NCBI RefSeq assembly: GCF_000182565.1
Contig: NW_015971548.1
Location: 900,002 to 964,001 of the forward strand
Origin: Spizellomyces punctatus DAOM BR117
Lineage: Eukaryota; Chytridiomycota; Chytridiomycetes; Spizellomycetales; Spizellomycetaceae
Direction: 5' to 3'
Length of the DNA: 64,000 nucleotides
A model generated the notes under the pieces. It did no database searches, was not told where the DNA came from, and saw nothing but the letters and a program-made list of their open reading frames with translations. Made by a program: the position numbers and the translations under genes. Shown one piece after another: positions 1-10,900 of the stretch (its first letter is position 1; every line of letters starts with the position of its first letter).

Positions 1-717
1 TTTTATCTGACTTGTAAATCCGGAACCTATCATCATTGAACACATGTCGGCCGATTGCATAATTGATATCATATGTACCTAATAAAACAATCAACATCTG
101 AATCATTACATACAAAATGACAGGGACATACCAGGGCCAGGAACCATTGTGAAAGTCTTCAAAAAAAATATAAATAATGACATATGCAAACCAACAAAAA
201 AATTGAAGCCTACTTGAGTCAGTTGTGATTCGAGGCTACTTTTGGGCGATTTGGATGCTAGGATGCCTAATCTGCTGACAGCTGGTTTATCTAGTGTGTT
301 CAAAAACGGAGGATCGTAGGTGCCTACACCAGGGGACTAGGGTATAAACGCTGTCAGACAAGTGCTCTTAATGAGTGTAAAAGATGATTGGTATGGTACC
401 TCAGCGGAGGGTGTCCGAAACCGTTGACCTGTACGAACACATAATCCGAGTTTGGAAATGGGTTTATGGGCGCTTGTAAAGGTGGTTGTCTAATCGTACT
501 TTACACACATGCCATATTGTGCGATTTTAGCATTTTGTGAGTGACTTACTTGGTCAACGTCATACCCGCCTGGTCCAATATCGCCTGTGACGGGTGGAAG
601 AGTCTTGAAACGTGCCGAGCGGGGACCGTGGAAGGACGTTGTGTGCATTGTAGTTGTGAACAAGAGATGAAAGTGCGTTGCAGGTTTAGTGGCGGCTTTC
701 GCTGGTGTAGATTGCAT
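1..717 (-). CDS. Sperm-tail PG-rich (SHIPPO/STPGR) repeat protein, partial
   Basis: Left-truncated minus-strand gene whose exons give the PG-rich repeat pattern of axonemal SHIPPO proteins. An exon ending at 550 reads TGDIGPGGYDVDQ. Exon 400-428 reads QRFRTPSAE, exon 214-336 begins SPGVGTYDPPFL, exon 132-156 reads TFTMVPGPG and joins exon 1-78, which begins TYDINYAIGRHVF. All junctions from 428 down to 1 keep frame with GT-AG introns. The join 550/428 is one base out of phase, so a very small exon or a sequence error may lie there. The start at 717 is a guess; a later Met 24 codons in is also possible. The family sits in or on ciliary microtubules, so the gene implies a flagellated life stage. 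The C-terminus lies beyond the left edge. Confidence 0.72.
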
Positions 718-1397
718 TTTTGAGGGCGTTTAGGGGTCTTGCTGTATTTTATGGTTACGTTGCGTTTTTCATTTGCATTGAGAGTATCAATGCGTGGCTT
801 TCGCTATGCGCTTGGGATGTACGTACAACACGCTCCGTATGGCACATCTTTTAGGAGAATTTACGATGGAGAGCGACTTCTAGTAAGCTTGCCTTCCTTG
901 GATGTGGTAGCCGTTCCTCAGAGTCTCTCCGCAATCGAACTCTAATTCTTCGTTACCCGTTAAAGCAATAATAGGCCTCTATCCTACCATGGAAAGTTGA
1001 TAGGGCAGAAATTCGAATGACCATCATTGACACAAGTCCAGACGATTTGGAAAGTTATTGTCCTCAGCACGGCGAAGTCTCAGAAGATTACCCATGCACA
1101 GGACGGTGCTTAGCTTCGCGTCCCGGGATATGTCGGGTCCCTACCTAACGATAACGTAAAATACTGCTGTTGTTCATATTCAAAAAATCCATATGGTATC
1201 TCGCTTTGTCCAATATCCCATCACGACTACTATTATGCTGTACAGATGCATAAATCTCACCATACCCACACACATAATCTCCACGCCCCAAACGTACAAT
1301 ACCAAAACCACGACGTAAAGGATATTTCGTACACATGTACATTCCATATATCCCCTATAACACAACCATTAGAAGCCATGCAAAATGATGGCGACTC
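718..1397. other. Intergenic, no supported gene
   Basis: Only short overlapping frames without recognisable motifs or splice-consistent neighbours are seen. It should hold the upstream part of the PG-rich repeat gene and the 3' flank of the zinc-finger gene. Confidence 0.4.
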
Positions 1398-2600
1398 CTA
1401 CTCCTTGGACCGTCGGCGTCGCTTCTTGGGTGCATCAGACAGACTCGTCCTCGGGGTCATTCTCTGAAAGGACGGGTTCAAGACCACGTTGGGACGGGAT
1501 GTACTTGTTGGCGACGTGCCCATCATAACGGGTGGAAGATTGAACTGGAGAACAAAGGATTGGCCGCTTGTGTCGCTGCGCTGGAGTTTGAGCATGTGCG
1601 AGCGGTAGTGCTGATCAACAGGTGGGCAGCGTAGAATGTGAGACGTGGTTGTACTTTGGGACCAGCAAAACGGAAAAACCTACCTGCATCATGTTGTCCT
1701 GACGGGAAAACCGAGAAGAGCAGCCTTCGAGAAGACAGGCAAAAGGTTTGACGCCCGTGTGAATCCTGTAGAGACGTGGATGGTTAAGAAGGAGTGTCCG
1801 TGACAAGTGAAAACTCGGAGAAAACGCGCCTGAAATGTCGTGCCAGGTGGCCACTACCATCAAAATCGTTTAGTTGGGAATATGCGACAATCCAAATGGG
1901 GGTATTTGAAGACTCTCACCTCGTCGTAAACGCCTTGTCGCACTCCTTGCAAATGTATCGCCTCTCCTTTTCTTCATTCTCAATCGAATCATCCGAGATG
2001 GTATCCTTGTTCAGTGCCTCTCCACGACTGGTGCGAGGCATACCGTGCCGTATACCGTGAGGCATACTTTGAGGCATACCTTGAGACATGCCATGAGCCA
2101 TGGCATGAACCGATGTCGACGACTTGACAGGTGACTGCACGATGGGACCCGCGGGTGCCGTCCGTTTCCCAGTTGATTTTGTGGGTATATCAAACAGGGG
2201 ACAAGTGTAAGAGGACGGAGACGAGCAAGACGAGACCGAGCCTAACGAGGAGTTAAGACTGATGTGTCAAAAACCTTCCACGCCGTACACAAAACGAAAA
2301 ACGCGACCAACGCGCAAAACGACCATACCCAAGAGCGAGGTCGGCGTATCCATCAGTGGAGTCTCTCTTAAGGAAACAGGTGAAGCGGAGTGAAAGAGAG
2401 CGGGCGAGGCTGGAGGTGATGAGTCTTGAGGGGGCGTGGGAGAAGAGCAAGACGAAGTATGGGTAGTGGTGGGAGAAGGAGAAGGATTGTAGCAGCAACT
2501 CGTAGTCGTAGTAGAGTGCAATCGGTCTGAAGGCGTGGAAGAGGTATCGCAAAGGAGATTGACCAGATGGCCTCTGGATGAGCGACCTGCAAAAAAGGCC
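1398..2600 (-). CDS. C2H2 zinc-finger transcription factor
   Basis: Minus-strand gene with exons 1398-1610, 1684-1813, 1920-2241 and about 2328-2600. The N-terminal part is Ser/Thr/Pro-rich, followed by a short Gly-Met-Pro/His repeat stretch. The C-terminal part carries two C2H2 fingers joined by a TGVKPF linker. Finger 2 is complete across an intron (CLLEGC, then RFSRQDNMMQ, then HYRSH). Finger 1 (YICKECDKAF) has the two cysteines but, in the only frame-consistent splicing I find, a Thr where the first zinc-binding His is expected. The tail ends in a basic KKRRRRSKE block, a likely nuclear signal. The acceptor of the 2241 exon is preceded by a CTTAACT branch site. The start is uncertain: Met at 2600 or further upstream, where an acceptor-like site near 2587 would imply another 5' exon. 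Target genes are unknown. Confidence 0.75.
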
Positions 2601-3277
2601 ATGTCTAAAAAAGTGGGTTGCAAAAAGCAGTGAGAACCACAAGGGAGAAGGTGAATGCCACACATTATTCTTATATCCTACCTCCAACCTGTCAATTGCA
2701 GTTGTGTCTGCGGAGACGTGCGAAAAATGGATAATGAAAGGGAAGGGAATCAAGTAACGCGCGCTACGGAACCTGGTGCACCTGTGGTCGAATCCTTTGC
2801 AATGAAAAAGGGTAAAGTAAACTCGTTCACACACTTTAGACAGATAGACAGACAGATGGACGCGTGTGTGTCAATGCACCCAAAAGGCCGAAAATGCAAC
2901 GCAGAGCAAGGATGAAATAGAAAGAAGGGCGCAAAGTGTGGAGTGAATCTCAGGGACCCTCACAGCTGTGTGTAATGTCTGTGCCCTCTCCGCCCGTCTG
3001 TAAGCGTGCGGACGTGCGTGCGTGGGCATGCGTTTATGTGATGTGATGAGCAACTTGTCAAAGTGACCCCAAGGGAAATAGGAAGAAAAAAAGCGAGACC
3101 CTGTCAAAATGTAGAAATTTACTAATCTACTATACACATAGCATGTGAGCGAATGTCAGTCCCCATGGGTTATGGATAGAGATGAATTGGAAGAGATGAT
3201 GATATAAAAGAGGGAGAAGAAAATGAATGGCCCCTTTACGCATCGCTGCCTCTTCACGTTCCCTCTCGTTATCATTG
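2601..3277. other. Intergenic / 5' region of the zinc-finger gene
   Basis: No convincing gene. It may hold an upstream exon and promoter of the neighbouring minus-strand zinc-finger gene. A short GACA-type simple repeat sits near 2837-2857. Confidence 0.4.
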
Positions 3278-3833
3278 CTATAGTGCAAGAGTGGCGAGGA
3301 TGAAATGCATTAGCGACTGGAACGAATAGGTGAGAGTCCTGTTTATGCGACCCATGAGGACACCATTCGTCTCTATTGTCTGTTGCACCTGAACTTGAGT
3401 GAAGGAGCGAAGGAGTTTAAAGGCGATAGAATAGGCCTTCTGGTTATGTCTTTGTCTAATGGTTGTAAAGGCTTTTGCAAGAGTGTTCTTTGTCGTGTTT
3501 CGCCGTGCTTTCTCCATTGAAGCATACGTCTTCTGATGGTTGTCTCGGGCTTCTTTCCTTCTCGATTCCCTGCTGAAAAGTATCGAAGTAAAATAAAGGA
3601 GTTCATTCTTCTTCCTCGTCTTTTTCTTCAATTGAATCTTTCTTGTATGGCAACCAACCCGCTTCCTTTTGACAGCTCGAACACTGCGGGGGGATTTGAT
3701 CGCAGATTACGTGAGACACGCGCAGAGCGATGTGGCTTGTACTGTTGCCATGACATTCACCGCTCTCCTCGTCGCTCTGCACACGGCTTCTTCCTAATGA
3801 GCTTTTGCCTCTTGATAGATTCCGACACTCCAA
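3278..3833 (-). CDS. Possible unknown protein, uncertain
   Basis: Two overlapping minus-strand open frames occupy this stretch: 3278-3631 (117 codons, basic, helix-prone) and 3603-3833 (ending in an acidic EEKDEEEE run). A good acceptor-like sequence (pyrimidine tract plus CAG) occurs near 3573, so a spliced gene is conceivable. I recognise no family and could not build one continuous model. It may equally be the 5' region of the kinase gene that starts at 3886 on the other strand. Confidence 0.2.
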
Positions 3834-3885
3834 AGCTTTATCCCCATTCGGGCTTCCTCCTTTGGGCTCATACTAAAAAACCATA

Positions 3886-5548
<1,663 letters not shown>

Positions 5549-5869
5549 ATTAGAAGTAATGGTATATTTGGATCGAAGGGAGCACACTAGGTGCAGAGAA
5601 TAGGCTACTTATAAATTTTTTGATTATTAAACAAAAAATAATGATTACACTGAATGGTCAGTCCGTACACAGTCTACAATGTTCTCTACCACTGGGAAGG
5701 TTGATGCGTTTTCTGATTGTGTACGGCGTGTGTGTGTGTGCACTTTGTGTGGCATTTGCTTGTCTTAGGCTTGTCTCTCTTTATACGTGTTACACTTTTC
5801 ACTTTCATTTTGAACCTCTTCCAATTTCACCATTACACCCTATCTTGACACCTCGCTGCCACTTGTGCT
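5549..5869. other. Convergent intergenic stretch
   Basis: Lies between the 3' ends of the kinase gene (+) and the Zn2Cys6 gene (-). AT-rich sequence at 5600-5640 could carry polyadenylation signals. No gene is seen. Confidence 0.4.
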
Positions 5870-6583
5870 TTACTCATTCCCCACTTCCACCTCACAGCAC
5901 TCTGGTTCAGCTGCCGCGGCAAACCCAAATTCCTCCTCCTCTTCCTCCTCATAGCCAACTTCGAACCTTTTTCGATTCTTACTCCTCGAGTTCCTCGGCC
6001 GACCTCGTCGCTTATGCTCCACATCCATACAATCCTCCTTGCCCAAATGCTTACACCTCCGACAGGGCCGTTGATCATCACATGCCAGATGCGCCTTTTT
6101 GCAGTGATTGCAGGCTCGGGTAACTTGTTTGGAGCGTTTGGTGGATGGGGAGGGGGACTTCTTTTTTGTGTAAGGTTTTGGTAGCAGTTTTTTCAGGGAA
6201 AGGGTCGTACGGAGTTTTTGGCGGGTATAGGTTGAGGGAGCTGATGGTGGTGGGGGTATGCGGTGTTTGTGCATATGTTTATGAATGTGGTCTGGATGAA
6301 GGTGCTCGGCGTGGACGTGCTCTGGGTGGATGTGCTCGTGAATGTGCTCATTCAAGTGGTTGTGTAAATGTTCGGCATGTAAATGTTCATGAAGATGCTC
6401 AGCATGCAAATGTTCAGAAACATGTTCTTGCATATGAGATTCAGAATGCAAATCTGGGTGCATGTGGTGATGATGCTGTTCAGGATGCATCGTGGGCTGA
6501 GGAACTTGTGGATCTGGATGTTCGTGTATTCCGTGAGGGGTATCTGACGATATGGAGGCTAGCCCTCCAATCCTGAACGGCAT
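5870..6583 (-). CDS. Zn(II)2Cys6 transcription factor with histidine repeat
   Basis: Single-exon frame of 237 aa from Met at 6583; an in-frame Met at 6643 is also possible but lies in a low-complexity Phe stretch just before the assembly gap. The binuclear zinc cluster is ACNHCKKAHLACDDQRPC followed by RRCKHLGKEDC, spacing C-x2-C-x6-C-x5-C-x2-C-x7-C. The KKAHLACDD spacing resembles the Ert1/Rds2 class of carbon-source regulators (family knowledge; orthology not shown). A basic RRGRPRNSRSKNRKR tail follows, then an acidic Glu run. N-terminal to the cluster are about 60 residues of HxH-type repeats (units like EHLHA and EHIHP). The usual fungal middle homology domain is absent, so the protein is short for the family. 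The missing 5' sequence in the gap could hide an upstream exon. Confidence 0.85.
   Translation of the reverse strand: MPFRIGGLASISSDTPHGIHEHPDPQVPQPTMHPEQHHHHMHPDLHSESHMQEHVSEHLHAEHLHEHLHAEHLHNHLNEHIHEHIHPEHVHAEHLHPDHIHKHMHKHRIPPPPSAPSTYTRQKLRTTLSLKKLLPKPYTKKKSPSPSTKRSKQVTRACNHCKKAHLACDDQRPCRRCKHLGKEDCMDVEHKRRGRPRNSRSKNRKRFEVGYEEEEEEEFGFAAAAEPECCEVEVGNE
6250..6490 (-). repeat. Tandem repeat encoding histidine-rich units
   Basis: Degenerate tandem units of about 15-30 nt inside the Zn2Cys6 gene encode alternating His residues (EHLHAEHLHEHLHAEHLH and similar). The period is 5 residues in the core and drifts at the ends. Confidence 0.8.
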
Positions 6584-6669
6584 TGTAGGTGAATATGGAG
6601 GGGGCTTCAAAGAAAAAAAGAAAAAGGACGATATAAATACCAACGGTACACATGATCAGTGTACATGAA

Positions 6670-6769
6670 NNNNNNNNNNNNNNNNNNNNNNNNNNNNNNN
6701 NNNNNNNNNNNNNNNNNNNNNNNNNNNNNNNNNNNNNNNNNNNNNNNNNNNNNNNNNNNNNNNNNNNNN
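6670..6769. other. Assembly gap of 100 N
   Basis: Exactly 100 N, the usual arbitrary scaffold gap size. It falls upstream of the Zn2Cys6 gene and downstream of the cortactin-like gene (both minus), so promoter or exon sequence of the former may be missing. Confidence 0.98.
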
Positions 6770-6943
6770 TCATGTCATGTGTGATTCGACCATCTTGCAA
6801 TATTGGACGTTTTGGACAGGTTTGTCACATCCAGATCCACCCAGTCTGGTGGTTTCGCTTATAGAGTTGGTATATTTCATATTTCATCCTCAAAGAAACA
6901 GAGTGTAAAGTAACTCGCTGGCATGTTACAACGAGCGTTTCTA

Positions 6944-7383
6944 TTACACTTTTTTACCAACCCCATAGCTCTCCTTAATACCCGACCCGGTCTGCTTGAT
7001 CCATTCTTCTTTTGCCTATTTGGAAAGTGTGAAAAGCGGTCCAGGTGTCCCACCAATTGGCAAAGCTCTACCTTTTTATCATTTTGCTCAATCACCTTTT
7101 TACGCAGTTCTACAATAAACGTCAGTAGGTGACATTAGCAAAAGCCAGGGTACGACACGCACCCTCCATATCTTCAAGCTGCTTTTCCCCCCTCTCAACC
7201 GTCTTTTGGTTTCCCCATCGTTGGTTCTTTTCCGAAACGTCGTTGATGAACGTTGGGTCTGCAATAGACCTTTTGTGTGAAAAGGAGATAGTTAAATGGT
7301 GATCTCATATGAATACCTGAATCCCAGTCGTCCTCAACCGAAGGTGTGGGCTGAATCGATTGTCCTGTAGTCGATTTCCACAT
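6944..7383 (-). CDS. Small cortactin/HS1 N-terminus-like protein
   Basis: Four exons (7317-7383, 7163-7258, 7072-7109, 6944-7015) with GT-AG introns give a 90-aa protein in one frame. It starts MWKSTTGQSIQPTPSVEDDW and continues DSDPTFINDVSEKNQRWG, then ELRKKVIEQ, ending near ESYGVGKKV. Cortactin and HS1 start MWK, have an acidic DDxW Arp2/3-binding motif, then WETDPDFVNDVSEKEQRWG, an LREN.. helix and a first repeat ending SHGYGGKFGV. The same elements occur here in the same order. The repeats, Pro-rich region and SH3 domain of animal cortactin are absent. A role in binding Arp2/3 and branched actin is inferred. It shares a 610-bp upstream region with the divergent RasGEF gene. If the last intron (7016-7071) is not spliced, the frame runs on to a longer unrelated tail. 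Confidence 0.8.
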
Positions 7384-7993
7384 TAGCGACAAAAAGCTAA
7401 AGGTGAAAAGTCCAAAGCCACGATGAGGGAATTCCGGTATCCCTCCTAAACAATACAAGTTCAGATCCTGAATGTTCCCATACCCAAAGATGCTATTTTT
7501 ATGAATACGTATTAAAAAGAGATCCCCGATTGTTGCCTTGCTACATTCTGAATTTGTTATTTAGCCTATCGGGAAATTACTCCAAATGTGCATATGTGCG
7601 TTGAGGGTCCTCTTGCGGCTTTGGCACAAACGAGTGGTATTGGCGAGCTGCCTAGTCAGAAAGGTTCCGCCGATTGGGATACTTGGCTTTTACATATTTT
7701 GGCGTCAATTGCTGTGTTGGGTTTTCGCACATTCGTTTGTTTTTTTTGTTTTTGGATGGGGAGCTTGGATTGATTGGCAAGACAAGTATTGTTATTTTCC
7801 AGCCTGATTGTCGAGCACTCGTGAAATCGAGCTTGGGGGAAGAAAAGGATACCAGCGTGCTTGATCGTGTGTGCGCTTTGGGTTTTTTCCCGCTTATCAT
7901 CAATCGTGCTGAGAGAGGGTCCTGCCCTATTGTTGTGTATTGGGCAGCTGGTTCCTATTTGGTGGGTTCCAATTCTCCCCCTTGTTGCAAAAG
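7384..7993. promoter_or_regulatory. Divergent upstream region (cortactin-like / RasGEF)
   Basis: 610 bp between the start codons of two oppositely oriented genes, so it must contain both promoters. Several open frames on the plus strand (7586-7997) lack motifs and are not needed to explain the RasGEF start. No specific binding site is claimed. Confidence 0.4.
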
Positions 7994-10900
7994 ATGAATT
8001 CTCAGCGTGCCGGGTAAGTTGTTACATATTGTCAATTAGATTCATTGCATCTAACAATCAGGGTGCCGCGCAAGGTCCCAAGACCCCTTTGCCCATCCCG
8101 GCGGCCGCCGCAACGTCTTCGGGAGCATGCCCGTCTCATCCTTTATCCACGACCTGGACCCACCTGACTATACCGACGCTGAACCAGAAACCGAAACCAT
8201 CTACGAAGAGTCCCCAGCATCGTCTGCCCTCCGTAGAGACCTCGGTGCCCCTCGTCGACCCATCCCGCAGAGTCCATCATTCGACCGTGTTGCAGAGAGG
8301 TTTGGGATGAAACGAGGTGACTCAGATGGGGGATTGGCTGAACCAGAACATGCGAGGAGTTCGAGTATGGATGCGCTGAGTGCTCGAGAACAGGCTTTGA
8401 AGCAGAAAAAGGGGGGAATGACGATTCGGCAGACGATTGTTAAAAAGGGAGGCAAGTATACCTTTACCACCCATCTCGCACATCTGTTCACTCTCTCATC
8501 CACCCTTTTGAACTCGGTAGACTCGTTAGCGTCCCTCTTCCGCCTAGCAAAAGGCCCACTCTCGGCGGGTACCGAAAATGGAACGACCCTCTCGACGCCT
8601 ACACTCCACCAGCCTCCCTCAATTCCTTCCGACGACCGCCGCGCAACCGAGGCAAATCTCTCTAGCTCCACGATGCGACGAGGCGGGTGGGGTGCCATTA
8701 TGCGGAAAGCAACACGTGCGGTTACGCCAGAAACGACGCAGGTGTTTCCGGGGCTTAATATGAGGAATATGGCAACGTTGAAAAAGAAGGGTATGCTGTT
8801 GTTCCTGTGTCGTGGGATTTGTGGTAGTTCTTGCAAAGAGTAATAATGAGATGATAGGTTCCACGACGTCTATATCTGGTCTAGCTAATATGGGACGAAA
8901 CTCGATCTCCCGAAACCCGTCATCATCCGAATTCGGCGAAACAAGCACTTCAACAAGAAAAAGTGATCATTCAGATGATCTCGATGATGGTACGTATCCA
9001 TTATACAAAATCACGAGTATAAAAGACAATATTCATAAGAATTCTGATATCAGACCTAGATTCAACCGGCGAAAGTAGCATGGACGACCTCTCCCTCTGG
9101 GTCTCAACCACATCCCTCACCTCCCTCTACACGCCCAAAACCCTCCAACTCTCTGTCGAACACCGTGCAAAAACCCTTGCTGTCCGCGTTCTCTATCACG
9201 GAACAGTCGCAGACGCCATCCAAAGCATTTTGATCGATTTTGCGCAAGCCGAAATGCACCAGCCTAAAGACTGTAAAGAAGAGGCCGTTGATAGGACTGG
9301 GTACAGGCTTTGCAAGCTGGATCGAAATGTACCTGGTGTGAGGGTTTGGATGGACCCACAGGCTATTTTGGGGAGTTATGATTTTATGCAGGGGGTACGT
9401 TACCCATCCCGCTTTCTTCCTTCAAATCATCCCCTTCTTATACCATTATTTCTATTAGGACGAAGTGCGCCTTAAACACATTAACGACATTGAAACTAGC
9501 ACCATCACCATTCCCCCCTCCACCACACCCCACCATTTCGCATATTCTTTCACCGTCCTCGTCAAAGACGCTGTCGCGCAACTCCGGGAAGAGCATTTGA
9601 CAAAAGAAGAAAAGTATGGATTATACTACCCGAGATTGGGGATTTGGTTGGATGATGGGCGAACATTGTTTTCCTATGATTTGCAGCAAGAGGTACGGTG
9701 ATCTTTTGTTTATCAGGACTCTGGGAGTAGATTTTTGGTAAGTTAACCTCAAAAAACCATCAGAAAAATCTGGAGCTGCGAGCGCTTGCGCATCAGTTCT
9801 TGTTGCGGATCTATTTACCAGAGTTTGACCAAAAGATTGCACTCAAAGTCCTGCCCAGTCTACGTGTCTCTGGTAAGGAAAGCCCACATATGTAGCTCTT
9901 GTTTATTCACTTTTATCCTAACTAATCGATATAATTAAAAACCATCCAAGACGTGATTGCCATGATCCATTACCAGCTCAGTAACCGAAAATTGACCCTC
10001 GGACACCGCGGAGGGAAATACGGGCTCTTTATCCCTTCCCAAAATACATGGATGAAAGAATCTGTAACATTGGGTGAATACGCAACAATTCAAACCGTGA
10101 GTCTTCTTCTGAATTTATATATTAGACCATTTCGTATATGAACGCATTGAATACAGGAAGATGTTCAATACAAACTCCAATACGAACTCGTATCCGTTCT
10201 CCTGGACCTCCCACACATCGAGTCCGCCCCCATCAGAATCCTCGTGGACCAAACTACAACTGTCGAGACGCTTTTGGAGACAGTTGGACTTGTTAACCCC
10301 GATGCGGAAGCCGATGTTTATTGCCTGTTTTCACCAGCTGGGGATCGGTTGAGTGATCGGGATATTGTTTGGACCGCTGTCAAAGATTTTGCGCATGAGG
10401 TTTGTTTCTAGTGTTTATCTTTTGTCTTTTGGACCGGTGAGTAAAATCAACAAACGAAACGCTTTAGGACTCGTTACGTTATCGCGCCATTCCAAAGCGC
10501 ATCATCCTGTCGAATACTGCCGACGCAGACGTGAAACTGGACCTTGATATTGACTTTACGCTCCCCTTGTCTCGGTCGATACCGTTCTTGTGTCGAAGGT
10601 TTGGAAGGCAGGTAGATGAGGTGGATGGAATTGAAACGGATGCAGGTGTCGGTACGTCTCAAATCCAAGTCAATTTTGGAATAAGAGAAAAAAAAACCGT
10701 AGCACTGATGCTGGTATTCTTAGCCTTGGACGTGACTCAATCCCTTCAAGACCAGCACGTTAAACCCGGTACACAACTGTATCTCCAAGTCACAAATCGT
10801 CATATCCCAGTAAGCACATATCCATTACCATGGGTGATACACGGCCCTAACCTTATTAGATCCAGCAAACCCAGGGCTCACCATCCATGTGGGACGAACC

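Noticed and set aside
8201-8836. 211-codon minus-strand frame
   Set aside because: Antisense shadow of the RasGEF N-terminal exons, which have splice-consistent coding continuity.
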